Numbered from the stretch's first letter, positions 42,122 through 51,635 are shown. The stretch is DNA of 64,000 nt from CBDIHP01 sp965279195 (GCA_965279195.1 CBDIHP010000018.1:1-64000), one strand, 5' to 3'. The notes: a model not told the origin generated them from the sequence alone. Numbers and translations are program-made.

Positions 42122-44140
42122 TCAGGAGAAGTATTCCCGGATCTTGAGCCAGATGTCCTGGATGTTGGCGAAGAGCATGAGGCTGATGACGATCACGATC
42201 CCGACCACCAGCATGCCCTTGATGAACCAGTCGGGCAGCGGCCGGCCTCGAACCTTCTCGCCGACGAGGAAGACCATCTGGCCGCCGTCGAGCGGGGGGA
42301 TCGGCAGGAAGTTCAGCACGGCGAGGTTGATGCTCAGCATCCCCAGGAACTGCAAGAACGGCGACAGACCCGCGCTCGCCTGGGCATAGGCCATCTCGCT
42401 GACGCGGACCAGCCCGCCGACGGCCTGCGTGCCCACCCGGCGCTGGAAGAGGCCGCGGAGCATCAGGTAGATTCCCACCACGTTCTCGACCGTGTCGTCC
42501 CAGCCGCGGGAGATCGAGGCGGTAAACGACTGCGGCGGCAGCTTGCGGGTCAGGAGCAGGAAGTTCAGGCCGCGGAGCGAGAAGAACCGGTTGGGGACGG
42601 TCGTGGGCTGGATCGAGATCGGCCCGGATTGGCCCTCGACGTTGATCTCGATGGACGCCGGCTTCGCGAGCTGGAGGTCGGTGAATGCGGTCGCCCAGCT
42701 CGGGCCGTCCTTGCCGAATTTGAAGGTCACGCTGGGGGCGGTCGGCTCCTCGGCGGCCTCCTCGGCGGTCGGCTTCGGCAGGGTGTAGGTCATGGAGTTG
42801 ATCGTCTGGCCGGCCTTGAGCCCTGCCTTGGCGGCCGGGGAGTCGGGCGCGACCGACTGGATCCGGGCGTCGATCTTGAAGGCCAGTCCGAGCCCGGGGA
42901 CCTTGAGCGCGTCGACCGTCGGGGTCGGCTGGCGGCGGGTGTCCTCGACCCAAATCGGGGCATTCGTGGGCGTGACCTCGACCGTCCGCTTCGCGCCGTC
43001 GCGCTCGACCTCCAGCTTGACCCTGGTCCCCGCCTTGTCGTGTATGGAGTCGGGGAGGGTCATGGGGTCGTAGCCGGTGTTGCCGTCGATACTCACGATG
43101 CGGTCGCCCGCGACGAGGCCGGCGGCCTTGGCGGGGGAGTTGTTCTGGACGGCGACGATCGGCCCGGGGGTCATCGTCATGCCGAAGTCGACCATCGGGT
43201 GGGGCGCGACGGTGACCTTGACGGTCCGCGCGGGGCCGACCGGGGCGACGGTCGGCGACGGCTTCTCGCCGGTCGCCAGGGTCCGTTCGAGGACGAACAC
43301 CAGGGGTTTGTCGCGGTGGGCGGTGAGGACCTTGCGGAGTTCGAGCGAGTCGACCACCTTGGTCGGCTCGGTCCCCTCGGGGCCCACGGCGATGACCTTA
43401 TCCCATGGCTGGAATCCGCCCTCGGTGCCGGCCGGCTCGGGGACGCCCGGGGGCGCCTGGAACGGACGGCGGGCGCTGAGCACGAGCGACTGGTCGCTCA
43501 AAACGCCGATCGTCGGCGTGGGCAGATTGGGGTCGCGCTTCGGCTCGACGATGACCGGGAATTCCTTCTCGATCCCCGGCCGCTTGACCAGGAATTCGAG
43601 CTTCTGCCCCGCGCCGCTGAGGACGACCTTGAACCGCATCTGGTTGTAGTTGAGGTCGCGAGCGCCGTCGATGGCGACGATGTCGTCGCCGGGGAGGAGT
43701 CCGGCCTCATAGGCGGGGGAGGCGGGGGTGACGTCGCCGACGCGGGTCGGGGTCTCCTCGACGCCCCGGGCGTAGACCAGGGCGAAGCAGGCGAGCCCGA
43801 AGATCATGTTCATGACGACGCCGGCGCAGATGATCGACATCCGGGCGCCGACGGTCTTGTTCACGTACGCTCGGGGGTCGTCCGTCGTATGCTCCGCGCT
43901 CTCGTCGGGGGACTCGCCGAGCATCTGGACGTAGCCGCCGAGGGGCAGTGCGGCGAGGACATACTCGGTCTCGCCCCGCCTGTATTTCAGCAGCGACGGG
44001 CCGAAGCCGATCGAGAACCGCTCGACCTTCACGCCGTTCCACTTGGCCAGGGCGAAGTGCCCCAGCTCGTGGACGAAGATCACGAAGCCGATCCCAAGGG
44101 CCACGCACAACCAGTAAAAGACGGGGGTCAAGGTCTCCAA
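42122..44140 (-). CDS. rseP: RIP metalloprotease RseP with extra PDZ domains
   Basis: The 672-residue site-2 protease has its zinc site at H24-E25-H28 (HELGHFALAKWNGVKVERFS) and the second motif LDGG in LPIPPLDGGQMVFL. It is about 220 residues longer than the E. coli enzyme because the middle holds up to four PDZ-like units: starting near AYEAGLLPGDDIVAIDG, WDKVIAVGPEG, AAGLVAGDRIVSIDG, and AAKAGLKAGQTINSM. RseP cleaves anti-sigma factors or other membrane substrates inside the bilayer. Its start overlaps the end of dxr by 13 bases, an arrangement common in bacteria. Confidence 0.93.
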   Translation of the reverse strand: METLTPVFYWLCVALGIGFVIFVHELGHFALAKWNGVKVERFSIGFGPSLLKYRRGETEYVLAALPLGGYVQMLGESPDESAEHTTDDPRAYVNKTVGARMSIICAGVVMNMIFGLACFALVYARGVEETPTRVGDVTPASPAYEAGLLPGDDIVAIDGARDLNYNQMRFKVVLSGAGQKLEFLVKRPGIEKEFPVIVEPKRDPNLPTPTIGVLSDQSLVLSARRPFQAPPGVPEPAGTEGGFQPWDKVIAVGPEGTEPTKVVDSLELRKVLTAHRDKPLVFVLERTLATGEKPSPTVAPVGPARTVKVTVAPHPMVDFGMTMTPGPIVAVQNNSPAKAAGLVAGDRIVSIDGNTGYDPMTLPDSIHDKAGTRVKLEVERDGAKRTVEVTPTNAPIWVEDTRRQPTPTVDALKVPGLGLAFKIDARIQSVAPDSPAAKAGLKAGQTINSMTYTLPKPTAEEAAEEPTAPSVTFKFGKDGPSWATAFTDLQLAKPASIEINVEGQSGPISIQPTTVPNRFFSLRGLNFLLLTRKLPPQSFTASISRGWDDTVENVVGIYLMLRGLFQRRVGTQAVGGLVRVSEMAYAQASAGLSPFLQFLGMLSINLAVLNFLPIPPLDGGQMVFLVGEKVRGRPLPDWFIKGMLVVGIVIVISLMLFANIQDIWLKIREYFS

Positions 44141-45294
44141 CGGCGAACCTCCTGGCGGGCCCCGGCGTCGACCTTCCAGAGGGCGTCGAGCGAGGGACGG
44201 GGATCGAACGGGTGCGAATCGAGCGCGGCGCGGCAGGCCCGAGGGATGTCGAGGAACCGGATCTCGCCGGCGAGGAACCGCGCGACGGCCTCCTCGTTCG
44301 CGGCGTTGAGCGCCGCCCCGGCGGTGCCCCCCCGGCCCATGACCTCGAAGCCGAGGTCCAGGCAGGGGAACGTCTCGCGGTCGGGCGGCTCGAAGTGGAG
44401 CGAGAATCGCTTCGTCAGGTCCAGGAGCGGGCAGGGGCCCGGGACCCGGTCGGGGTAGGTCAGGGCGAGCTGAATCGGCAGCCGCATGTCCGGCGGCGAG
44501 AGCTGGGCGACCACGCTGCCGTCGACGAACTCCACCATCGAGTGGACCACGCTCTCGGGGTGGACGACCACCTCGATCTGATCCGGGCGGAGGTCGAACA
44601 GCCAGCGGGCCTCGATGACTTCGAGGGCCTTGTTCATCAGCGTCGCCGAGTCGATCGAGATCTTCGGGCCCATCCGCCAGGTGGGGTGGTTGAGCGCCTG
44701 CTCGCGGGTGACGCCCTCCAGCTCCTTCGTCGTCTTGCCCCGGAACGGGCCGCCGGACGAGGTCAGGATCACCCGGCGCACTTCCTTCGGCTGGCCCGAG
44801 CGGAGCGCCTGGAAGATCGCCGAATGCTCGCTGTCCACGGGCAGGAGTTCGGCCCCGCGACGTCTGGCGAGGTCCATGACCAGGGGACCGGCGACGACCA
44901 GGGTTTCCTTGTTGGCGAGGGCGACGGTCTTGCCGGCTTCGAGCGCGGCCCAGGTCCCTTCCAGGCCGGCGGCGCCGACGATGGCGCTGAGGACCTTGTC
45001 GGTCTCGGGCGCCTGGACCATCTTGAGGATGCCGTCGCGGCCGGGGACGAACTCGACGCCCGTGCCGGCGAGCTGGCCGTCCACGCGGGAGGCGGCGGCG
45101 GGGTCGGTCAGGGTCGCGAACCGGGGGCGGAATGCCTTCGCCTGCTCGACGAGCTGCTCCCAGCTCGAATGCGCGCCCAGGCCGAACGCCCTCAGGCGGG
45201 CCCCGCCGTCGTGCTCGACTACGCTCAGGGCGCTGCGGCCGATCGAGCCGGTCGAGCCCAGGATCACGACGTTCTGTAAGGCGCCCGGGGGCAT
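44128..45294 (-). CDS. dxr: 1-deoxy-D-xylulose 5-phosphate reductoisomerase
   Basis: The 388-residue enzyme performs the committed step of the MEP pathway of isoprenoid synthesis, with NADPH and a divalent metal. Diagnostic words are VVILGSTGSIGRS (NADPH loop), ALANKETLVVAG, PVDSEHSAIFQ (metal site), ILTSSGGPFRG, HPTWRMGPKISIDSATLMNK, and AANEEAVARFL. ATG at 45294 is preferred because GAGG lies six bases upstream and the cofactor motif then starts at the usual distance; an in-frame ATG at 45315 is the alternative. It overlaps rseP downstream. Confidence 0.93.
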   Translation of the reverse strand: MPPGALQNVVILGSTGSIGRSALSVVEHDGGARLRAFGLGAHSSWEQLVEQAKAFRPRFATLTDPAAASRVDGQLAGTGVEFVPGRDGILKMVQAPETDKVLSAIVGAAGLEGTWAALEAGKTVALANKETLVVAGPLVMDLARRRGAELLPVDSEHSAIFQALRSGQPKEVRRVILTSSGGPFRGKTTKELEGVTREQALNHPTWRMGPKISIDSATLMNKALEVIEARWLFDLRPDQIEVVVHPESVVHSMVEFVDGSVVAQLSPPDMRLPIQLALTYPDRVPGPCPLLDLTKRFSLHFEPPDRETFPCLDLGFEVMGRGGTAGAALNAANEEAVARFLAGEIRFLDIPRACRAALDSHPFDPRPSLDALWKVDAGARQEVRRWRP

Positions 45295-45408
45295 CCGCAT
45301 CCTCGGAGAGGTCATCCCATTGTCGCGAATCGGCCGCCGCGACCCCGAATCACTATAGTCGAACGCGAGCGGAGCCCACAAGGCGACCGCGACGCCCCGT
45401 CTCTTGCC

Positions 45409-46068
45409 TTAAACAGCCCTCGCATACCCCGTTCGGTCGACCTGCCACACCTCGCCGGTGTCCACGTCCAGCCCGGTCAGCCAACCCCCTCCGTGGCAGA
45501 AGGTGTCGATGCAGATCAGGTGGCCGAGGTCGAGGATCTCGGCGTTCTTCTGCGAGGTGTGGCCAACTATGACCTGCTTGCCCGACATGTGCGGGCCGGG
45601 CCGGTGGTCGCGGAGCGACTCCCAGCGCAGGTCCTCAGGGGTCAGCTCCTCGACCGGGGTGTCTTCGTCGTAGTTGGCGTGGAGGAAGATGTGCCGCTCG
45701 GTCTGGTACCACTCCCGGCAGTCCCGGAGGAATGCGATGTGCTCCGCGGGGATCCGGCCGAGGTCGCGGCCGGGGCCGTAGGAGTCGAGCGTGGGGCCGC
45801 CGCCGATGGCGAGCAGCCAGTGGAGCGGTGGGGTCCCGGCGATGACGTTGAGGAGCATCTCCTCGTGGTTGCCCAGGATCGGGACGAGCCGGCAGGTTCT
45901 CGATAAATCGATGAGGGTGTCGATGACGCCCTTGGAGTCCGGGCCCCGGTCGATGTAATCTCCGAGGGTGACGATCAGGTCTTCGGGCCTCGGGCGGATC
46001 CGTTCCAGGAGCCCCCGGAGCGCGAGCGAACAGCCGTGGATGTCGCCGATGGCGATGGTGCGAGGCAT
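45409..46068 (-). CDS. Serine/threonine-type metallophosphoesterase
   Basis: The 219-residue phosphatase shows the full PPP motif set: GDIHG (near residue 8), GDYIDRGPDSKG, GNHEEML, FLHANYDED and VGHTSQKN. It is closest in plan to the bacterial PrpA/ApaH-like enzymes that act on phosphoproteins or dinucleotides. The ATG at 46068 lies four bases from the invariant region. Its start codon overlaps the start codon of the divergent membrane protein gene (ATG at 46067). Confidence 0.9.
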   Translation of the reverse strand: MPRTIAIGDIHGCSLALRGLLERIRPRPEDLIVTLGDYIDRGPDSKGVIDTLIDLSRTCRLVPILGNHEEMLLNVIAGTPPLHWLLAIGGGPTLDSYGPGRDLGRIPAEHIAFLRDCREWYQTERHIFLHANYDEDTPVEELTPEDLRWESLRDHRPGPHMSGKQVIVGHTSQKNAEILDLGHLICIDTFCHGGGWLTGLDVDTGEVWQVDRTGYARAV

Positions 46069-47557
46069 GGTGACCGATCCCGAAGTGCCCGGACGCCCCC
46101 GACCGACTCCGACCGCGACGCCGTCTCCCCGGGGGGGCTGGGCGACGTCGCTCCTGATCTTCTTCTGCACGCTCCCGCTCTTCCTGATCAACCGCGCCGA
46201 TCCGGCGGGGGTCGAGGATACCATACCGAGCGAGGTCCTTCCGCTGCTGATCCTCCGCGGCGAGTGGCCGAATCTCGATCGGCTGTCGCCGCTGCTGCTG
46301 CATTCCGCGAAGGAACTCCCCCCCTCGCTGACGTGGGTCGGGCCCGACCGCAGGGTGATGTCCCGCTACGCGCCCGGCGGGCCCTTCCTGAACCTGCCGG
46401 TCGTGGCCGCCCTGACGCCCCTGATCGACCGGGTCGAGCCGGCGGGCTGGGACGGGAATGTCGGCCTGTTCTACCTCCGGGCGATGCGGATGACGAAAGT
46501 CTCCGACGCCTTCGTGGTGGCCCTGACCGGGCTGTTCTTGCACCGGATCCTGAGGAACCTCGGAGTCGCCGGCTGGCCCGCCGCGCTGGCCACCCTGGCG
46601 ACGACGCTCGGCTCGGACCTCTGGGGCGTGGCCAGCCAGGCGGCCTGGGAGCATGGGCCGGCGGCGTTCCTGCTGACCTTCGCGCTCTGGATGCTCACGC
46701 CGAGGCCGCTCACCCGGTGGCGGGCCACGCTGGCGGGCCTGGCGGCGGGCTGGGTCGTCGCCTGCCGGCCGCTGGACCTGATCCTGGTCGCGGGCCTGAT
46801 CCCGGCCGTCGGGCTGGCCGAGCCGAGGAGGCTCGCCTGGTTCCTGCCGGGGTTCGCCGGATTCATCTCCGCGCTGCTGGGCTACAACCTCTGGTTCTTC
46901 GGCACCCCGATGGGAGGCCTGGCCGAGCTGGAAGCGCTACACCCGATCCTCCACGGCCGCGACGGGACGTTCTCGGGGAACCTCCTCGAAGGCCTGGCCG
47001 GGACCCTGTTCAGCCCCAACCGGGGCCTGTTCGTATTCTGCCCGTGGGTCCCGGTCGCGCTCGTGCTGCTCCCGCTGAGCTGGCCGAAGATTCGCCAGTG
47101 GCTGCCGGGCGTATGGGTGCTGGGGTCGCTCGGGGTCTTCGGGCTGGTGATCTCCAAGTATTCGGTCTGGTGGGGCGGACACTGCTTCGGCCCCCGCTAC
47201 TGGACCGAGGCCATGCCGATCTTCGGCATCCTCTTCGGCCTGGGGCTCGGCGAGCTGCGGCGGTTCCGCAAGCCCACGCTCTTCGGCGCGACGCTCCTGG
47301 TGGCCTGGTCGATCGGGCTCCAGGCGATCGGGGCGTTCTGCTGGCCGAGTAGCTGGAACGACCTGCCGGTCAACGTCGACAAGACGCCCGAGCGGGTCTG
47401 GGACTGGGCCGACAACGAGATCGCCCGCTGCCTCAAGGAAGGCGTGAAGCCGTGGTCCGAATACGACGACGGCCTCTGGCACTTCCCCGGCCGCTCCGCC
47501 GGCCGGAAGATGGAGCGTCGGTCGCCCGCGAAGGCACCCGCCGCGCAGCCGCGTTGA
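46067..47557 (+). CDS. Polytopic membrane protein, GT-C-like
   Basis: The 496-residue protein has a disordered Pro-rich N-terminus and about ten to eleven membrane helices (the first being TSLLIFFCTLPLFLINRADP). The first extracytoplasmic loop holds an Asp-rich region (GVEDTIPSEVLPLLILRGEW) and RYAPGGPFLNLPVVA. Later comes SQAAWEHGPAAFLLTFALWM. The overall plan resembles polyprenyl-phosphate-sugar (GT-C) glycosyltransferases, but I cannot assign a family by motif. The start codon is shared within the CATG at 46066-46069 with the divergent phosphatase gene. Confidence 0.7.
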   Translation: MVTDPEVPGRPRPTPTATPSPRGGWATSLLIFFCTLPLFLINRADPAGVEDTIPSEVLPLLILRGEWPNLDRLSPLLLHSAKELPPSLTWVGPDRRVMSRYAPGGPFLNLPVVAALTPLIDRVEPAGWDGNVGLFYLRAMRMTKVSDAFVVALTGLFLHRILRNLGVAGWPAALATLATTLGSDLWGVASQAAWEHGPAAFLLTFALWMLTPRPLTRWRATLAGLAAGWVVACRPLDLILVAGLIPAVGLAEPRRLAWFLPGFAGFISALLGYNLWFFGTPMGGLAELEALHPILHGRDGTFSGNLLEGLAGTLFSPNRGLFVFCPWVPVALVLLPLSWPKIRQWLPGVWVLGSLGVFGLVISKYSVWWGGHCFGPRYWTEAMPIFGILFGLGLGELRRFRKPTLFGATLLVAWSIGLQAIGAFCWPSSWNDLPVNVDKTPERVWDWADNEIARCLKEGVKPWSEYDDGLWHFPGRSAGRKMERRSPAKAPAAQPR

Positions 47558-47673
47558 ATTCCGGTGCGGACTCGTGGTGAAGTGGGAGGTATCCCCTTCG
47601 GACACCCGCCCGCGCCGGCCTCGCGCCGGCGTCGCCATCATCGATACGCTGACCCCGGAAGGTAGGACGACCG

Positions 47674-48834
47674 ATGCCGAAGCGCCCGAGCCCCTCGGCC
47701 GCGACCTGGATCCTCCTGGCCGTCGCCGGCCTGGCCTGCGACTTCCAGCCCCCCCGGCCCGTCATGAAGCGGGCCAACGTCGCCGCCTCGACGCCCGAGG
47801 CCTCCACCCCGAAGCCCGAACCGAACGCCGAGGCGAAGGCCGAGCCGAAGAAGGACCAGCCGGAGCGCAAGCGGCCTCCGATCGTCCCGGTCGGCATCGC
47901 CGAGGCCAAGAAGCGGGCCATCGGCTCGGCCCAGGGGGGCAACCTCGAAGCCGCGATCAAGCTGCTCCGCGAGGGGCTCCAGACCAGCCCCGACGACCGA
48001 GAGGGCAACTTCCTGATCGCCGCCATGCTCAAGGATGAGGCCCGGGGCATGTCCGACGCCAAGGCGCGGAACGCCCAGTTCCTCGAATCCGCGAAGTTCG
48101 GCCGGAAGGTGCTCCAGGCCCACAAGGATCAGCTGTTCCCGGTCGAGCAGGCGCAGTTGACCGAGATCTTCTACATGGAAGCCTGCGCCCTGGCCATGGC
48201 CGGCAAGCCGGACGACGCACGGAAGTCTCTCGAACAGGCCGCCTCGCTCGGATTCGAGGACTTCGAAGCGCTCGACCAGGACAAGGACCTCGATTCCCTC
48301 CGCAAGCAGCCCGGCTACGCCGCGTTCCGGAAGTCGCTCTCCGACAAGGCCGACGCCACCATCAAGGCCAGGGCCCAGACCGAACTCGCCGCGTTCAAGA
48401 GCTTCCCGTTCGACTTCGACCTCAAGACCGTCGGGGGCAAGCCGCTCAAACTCGAGGACCTCAAGGGCCAGGTCGCCATTGTCGACCTCTGGGGCACCTG
48501 GTGCCCCCCTTGCCGCAAGGAGATCCCCCACTTCAAGGAGCTCTATGGCAAGTACAAGGGCAAGGGCCTGGAGATTGTGGGCGTCAACTACGAGAAGGAC
48601 GCCACGCCGGAGGAGAGCCTCAAACTCATCAAGGAATTCCTCCAGAAGGTCCCCGTGCCTTACCCGCTGGTGCTGGGCGATGAGGCCACCCAGAACAGGA
48701 TCCCCGGCTTCAGCTCCTACCCGACGACCCTCTTCATCGACCGCGCGGGCAAGGTCCGGATGATGCTCGAAGGCTACACGCCCATGCCGCGCCTCGACGC
48801 CCTCGTCCGCACACTCCTCGACGAGAAATCCTGA
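47674..48834 (+). CDS. TlpA-like thioredoxin lipoprotein with TPR-like region
   Basis: The 386-residue protein starts with a lipoprotein signal (ATWILLAVAGLAC). It has a low-complexity Ala/Pro/Lys/Glu segment (about 35-70), a helical TPR-like region (about 75-215) and a C-terminal thioredoxin domain with the WCPPC active site at 276-280. TlpA/ResA-type lipoproteins reduce or exchange disulfides in the periplasm, for example in cytochrome c maturation. It is followed after three bases by an amidohydrolase gene. A single Cys-pair active site and the cis-Pro region (SSYPTTLFID) are intact. Confidence 0.88.
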   Translation: MPKRPSPSAATWILLAVAGLACDFQPPRPVMKRANVAASTPEASTPKPEPNAEAKAEPKKDQPERKRPPIVPVGIAEAKKRAIGSAQGGNLEAAIKLLREGLQTSPDDREGNFLIAAMLKDEARGMSDAKARNAQFLESAKFGRKVLQAHKDQLFPVEQAQLTEIFYMEACALAMAGKPDDARKSLEQAASLGFEDFEALDQDKDLDSLRKQPGYAAFRKSLSDKADATIKARAQTELAAFKSFPFDFDLKTVGGKPLKLEDLKGQVAIVDLWGTWCPPCRKEIPHFKELYGKYKGKGLEIVGVNYEKDATPEESLKLIKEFLQKVPVPYPLVLGDEATQNRIPGFSSYPTTLFIDRAGKVRMMLEGYTPMPRLDALVRTLLDEKS

Positions 48835-48837
48835 CCC

Positions 48838-49731
48838 ATGCGGGCCCCATCGAACCGGCTCGACCGGCTCCGGGCGAGGCTCAAGGCCCCCGGGCCGGTC
48901 ATCGACGTTCACGTCCATCCGTTCCCGGTCAAGGGGCTCTCCAACCGGGGACGGACGGCCTCGCTGGCCGAGACGGCGAGGGCCCTGGTGGCGCAGGCCG
49001 ATCAGGCCGGGATCGACCGCCTGGTGCTCATGAACATCGGCCGGAACTGGTCGTACTCGCCGAAGCCGGCCGAGTTGAAGGTCTGCAACGACGAGGCCGC
49101 CGCCCTCCGCGACCTCGCGCCCGACCGCTTTGTCCCGTTCGCCTACCTGAACCCGGCATTCCCCGACGAGTCGTGCGCCGAGCTGGAGCGCGGCGTGAAA
49201 TCGCTCGGGCTCCACGGCGTGAAGCTCTGGGTCGCGGTCCGGGCCAGCGACCCTCGCGTGAAGGTGATCGCCGAGAAGGCGGTCGCCCTCGACGTGCCGA
49301 TCCTCCAGCACGTCTGGAATAAGGCCGGCGGCAATCTCGAAGGCGAGTCGACGCCCGACGACCTCGCCGTCCTCGCCCGCGCGGTTCCGCACGCGAGGCT
49401 GATCCTCGGCCACCTCTTCGGCGGCGGCCTGCGGGGGATCGAGGCCGTCGCCGACCTGCCGAACGTCGTCGTCGAGTCCGGCGGCAGCGACCCCGAGTCG
49501 GGCGTGATCGAGGCGGCGGTCCGTCGCCTGGGCTCCAAACGCGTCCTGTTCGGCTCCGACGCCGGTGGCCGGAGCTTCGGCGTCTCGCTCGGGAAGGTCA
49601 CCGGCGCGGAGGTGTCGGACCTCACGAAGCGCCGGATCCTCTGGGACAACCTCGTCCGGATCTTGCCCGCGAGGTCGGGCCTGAAGGTCGAGAACGGCGA
49701 AGCCCCCGCGCCAGAGGACCTGGCCCGATGA
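48838..49731 (+). CDS. Amidohydrolase family (TIM-barrel) protein
   Basis: The 297-residue protein has a metal site at H25 and H27 (VIDVHVHPF), HVWNKAGG and HARLILGHLFGGG in the middle, and a C-terminal FGSDAGGRSFG with the final Asp. This matches amidohydrolase_2 (PF04909) type hydrolases or decarboxylases acting on small aromatic or lactone substrates; the substrate cannot be read. It is translationally coupled to the frameshifted relative downstream (ATGA overlap at 49728) and follows the thioredoxin lipoprotein by three bases. Confidence 0.85.
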   Translation: MRAPSNRLDRLRARLKAPGPVIDVHVHPFPVKGLSNRGRTASLAETARALVAQADQAGIDRLVLMNIGRNWSYSPKPAELKVCNDEAAALRDLAPDRFVPFAYLNPAFPDESCAELERGVKSLGLHGVKLWVAVRASDPRVKVIAEKAVALDVPILQHVWNKAGGNLEGESTPDDLAVLARAVPHARLILGHLFGGGLRGIEAVADLPNVVVESGGSDPESGVIEAAVRRLGSKRVLFGSDAGGRSFGVSLGKVTGAEVSDLTKRRILWDNLVRILPARSGLKVENGEAPAPEDLAR

Positions 49732-50484
49732 TCGTCGACGCCTGCGCCTACCTCGGCCCGCACACCCCGCCGCCTCATCGGCCGTGAGCCGAAGGACCTG
49801 GCCCGCGACCTCTCCGGCTGGGACGTCGGCGTCGCCTACGCCTCCCGGCTCGAAGCCCTCTGGATCGAAAACCCGCACGACGCCAACCGCCTGCCGATGG
49901 CCTTCCGGGCCGGATCCGGAACCGAGATCCGCCCCGCGCCGGTGCTCGACGCCAGCCTCGGCACCTGGCAGGCCGAGCTGGACCGCCTCCAGAAGGGCTT
50001 CCCCGTCCTCGATCTGGTGCGACTGCACCCGACCTATCACGGCTACACCCTGGACCAGGCCGGGCCCTTGCTGGACGAGCTGGGCCGTCGAAAAATCGTC
50101 GCCCAGGTCGTGGCGAGGGTTGAGGATGTCCGGAGGCAACACCGCCTGGCCCAGGTGCCCGATGTCACGGCGGCGGCGATGGTTGAGGCCGCTCGGAGAC
50201 ATCCGGGGACGACCATCCTGCTCTCGGGGGCCAACGCCCTGCCGTCGCCCGCGAAGGGCGCGAGCATTCCGGCGAATCTCTGGGCCGATTGCTCCCAGAT
50301 CGACGGCGAAGGGGTTGCGGCCGAATTGCTCCAAGGGGTCTGGGAGGAACGGCTTGTGTTCGGGTCGAATGCCCCGCTGTTCAACCTGCACTCGGCGTTC
50401 GCCCGGGTGCTCGTGAACCTGGACGACGCGCGGGCCCTCCGGATCCTGGAAGGCAATCCGGGGCGTCTCTTCGCACGCGTCTAG
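49728..50484 (+). pseudogene. Second amidohydrolase-like gene, interrupted by a +1 frameshift
   Basis: The gene opens in an ATGA overlap with MIVDACAYLGPH and hits a stop at 49785-49787. In the +1 frame, the reading resumes as RRLIGREPKDLARDLSGWDV and stays open to 50484, with FPVLDLVRLHPTYHGYTLDQ and RLVFGSNAPLF. The total length, 757 bases, is divisible by three after removal of one base. The extra base most likely lies in the C-rich run 49761-49774. The repaired product would be about 251 residues, a paralogue of the upstream gene lacking its first HxH. Either the locus is a recent pseudogene or the assembly has an indel. Confidence 0.75.
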
Positions 50485-50625
50485 CGATCGTTGGATGCAC
50501 GCAAGTCCATTGATTCTCGGCGAATTGGTCCGGAGCAATCGGAGGTCCTGAACTTTCCGGGGGCCCCGAACGAACTAGAATAAAGGTGGAGAGGGATTCT
50601 CCGCCCGGAAAGGACCGAGACGACG

Positions 50626-51438
50626 ATGCGAGCCTCCTGGAAACTGGGCCGAGTCGCGGGCATCGACCTCTACGTACACTGGTCGTTCGCCCTGCTGCTG
50701 GTGTTCATCGCCAGCGGCGCGGGCGGGATCGAAGCGGTGGCGTTGACGATCGCGGCATTCGGCTGCGTCCTGCTCCATGAACTGGGTCACGCCCTGGCGG
50801 CCCGGATGTATCGGATTGACACGGCGGATATCACGATCTACCCGATCGGCGGCGTCGCGCGACTGGAGCGGATGCCGCACTCCGCCGGACCTGAGCTGGT
50901 GATCGCCCTGGCGGGCCCCGCCGTGAACGTGGCGATCGCCATGGTTCTGGGCATCTTCACGGGCGTCCTGGCGGCGGTGGGCGAATGGCCGCTGTGGATG
51001 GCCATGACGCAACTCTTCTGGATCAATGTCGGCCTGGCGGCATTCAACCTGCTGCCGGTCTTCCCGATGGACGGAGGTCGAGTGATGCGAGCTCTCCTGA
51101 CGGGCTGGGTGGGACGCGTCCGCGCGACCACGATCGCGGCGACCCTGGGCCGATTCCTCGCCCTCGCGGCCGGCTGCTACTTTTTCCTCGAAGGGATGTA
51201 CGTCCAGGTCTTCCTGGCCGCGTTCATCTACTTCGCCGCCGGCGTCGAGCTGAGCCAGGTCCTCGCCGAGGCCGACCGCCGCATCCGCTGGAATTTCCAC
51301 AACTTCGGGGCGTCCCAGCACCAGCACCAGTCCGGCCCCATCCCGCCCGGCTACCGCTGGGTCCAGCGCGGCCAGGGCGTCTGGCAGCTCTCCCCCATCC
51401 CCGTCCGCAGCGAACCCCGCGGGCGGACCTGGCGGTGA
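50626..51438 (+). CDS. Site-2 protease family membrane metalloprotease (M50)
   Basis: The 270-residue protein has about six helices, zinc motif H51-E52-H55 (LLHELGHALAARMY) and the second motif in NLLPVFPMDGGRVMRALL. It carries no PDZ or CBS domain, so it belongs to the short SpoIVFB-like group. The C-terminal tail (SQHQHQSGPIPPG) is soluble. The substrate is unknown; such enzymes release membrane-bound regulators. The stop overlaps a small coupled gene (GTGA at 51435). Confidence 0.88.
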   Translation: MRASWKLGRVAGIDLYVHWSFALLLVFIASGAGGIEAVALTIAAFGCVLLHELGHALAARMYRIDTADITIYPIGGVARLERMPHSAGPELVIALAGPAVNVAIAMVLGIFTGVLAAVGEWPLWMAMTQLFWINVGLAAFNLLPVFPMDGGRVMRALLTGWVGRVRATTIAATLGRFLALAAGCYFFLEGMYVQVFLAAFIYFAAGVELSQVLAEADRRIRWNFHNFGASQHQHQSGPIPPGYRWVQRGQGVWQLSPIPVRSEPRGRTWR

Positions 51439-51635
51439 GCGAGCCGGGCGAGCTGACCCCGATCGTCGAGCTTGGGGTGGACGAGGCCTACGCAATCCTC
51501 ACCGGTCGCTTCGGCCAGACCGACCTCCCCCCGCTCGACGCCATCGAGAACGAAGACTGGGGCCGCGACCTCTTGCTGTCGCGGTTCCTGACCATCCCCG
51601 CCGAGGCCCTCGCCGAGGCGGGTTTGTCATTGTAG
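51435..51635 (+). CDS. Small soluble protein coupled to the site-2 protease gene, 66 aa
   Basis: GTG at 51435 overlaps the TGA of the protease gene. The product is acidic, without membrane segment: TPIVELGVDEAYAILTGRFG and AIENEDWGRDLLLSRFLTIP. No family is recognised. Its stop lies one base from the inverted-repeat element at 51634. The overlap and protein-like composition argue for translation, possibly as a partner or regulator of the protease; that is inference. Confidence 0.55.
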   Translation: MSEPGELTPIVELGVDEAYAILTGRFGQTDLPPLDAIENEDWGRDLLLSRFLTIPAEALAEAGLSL

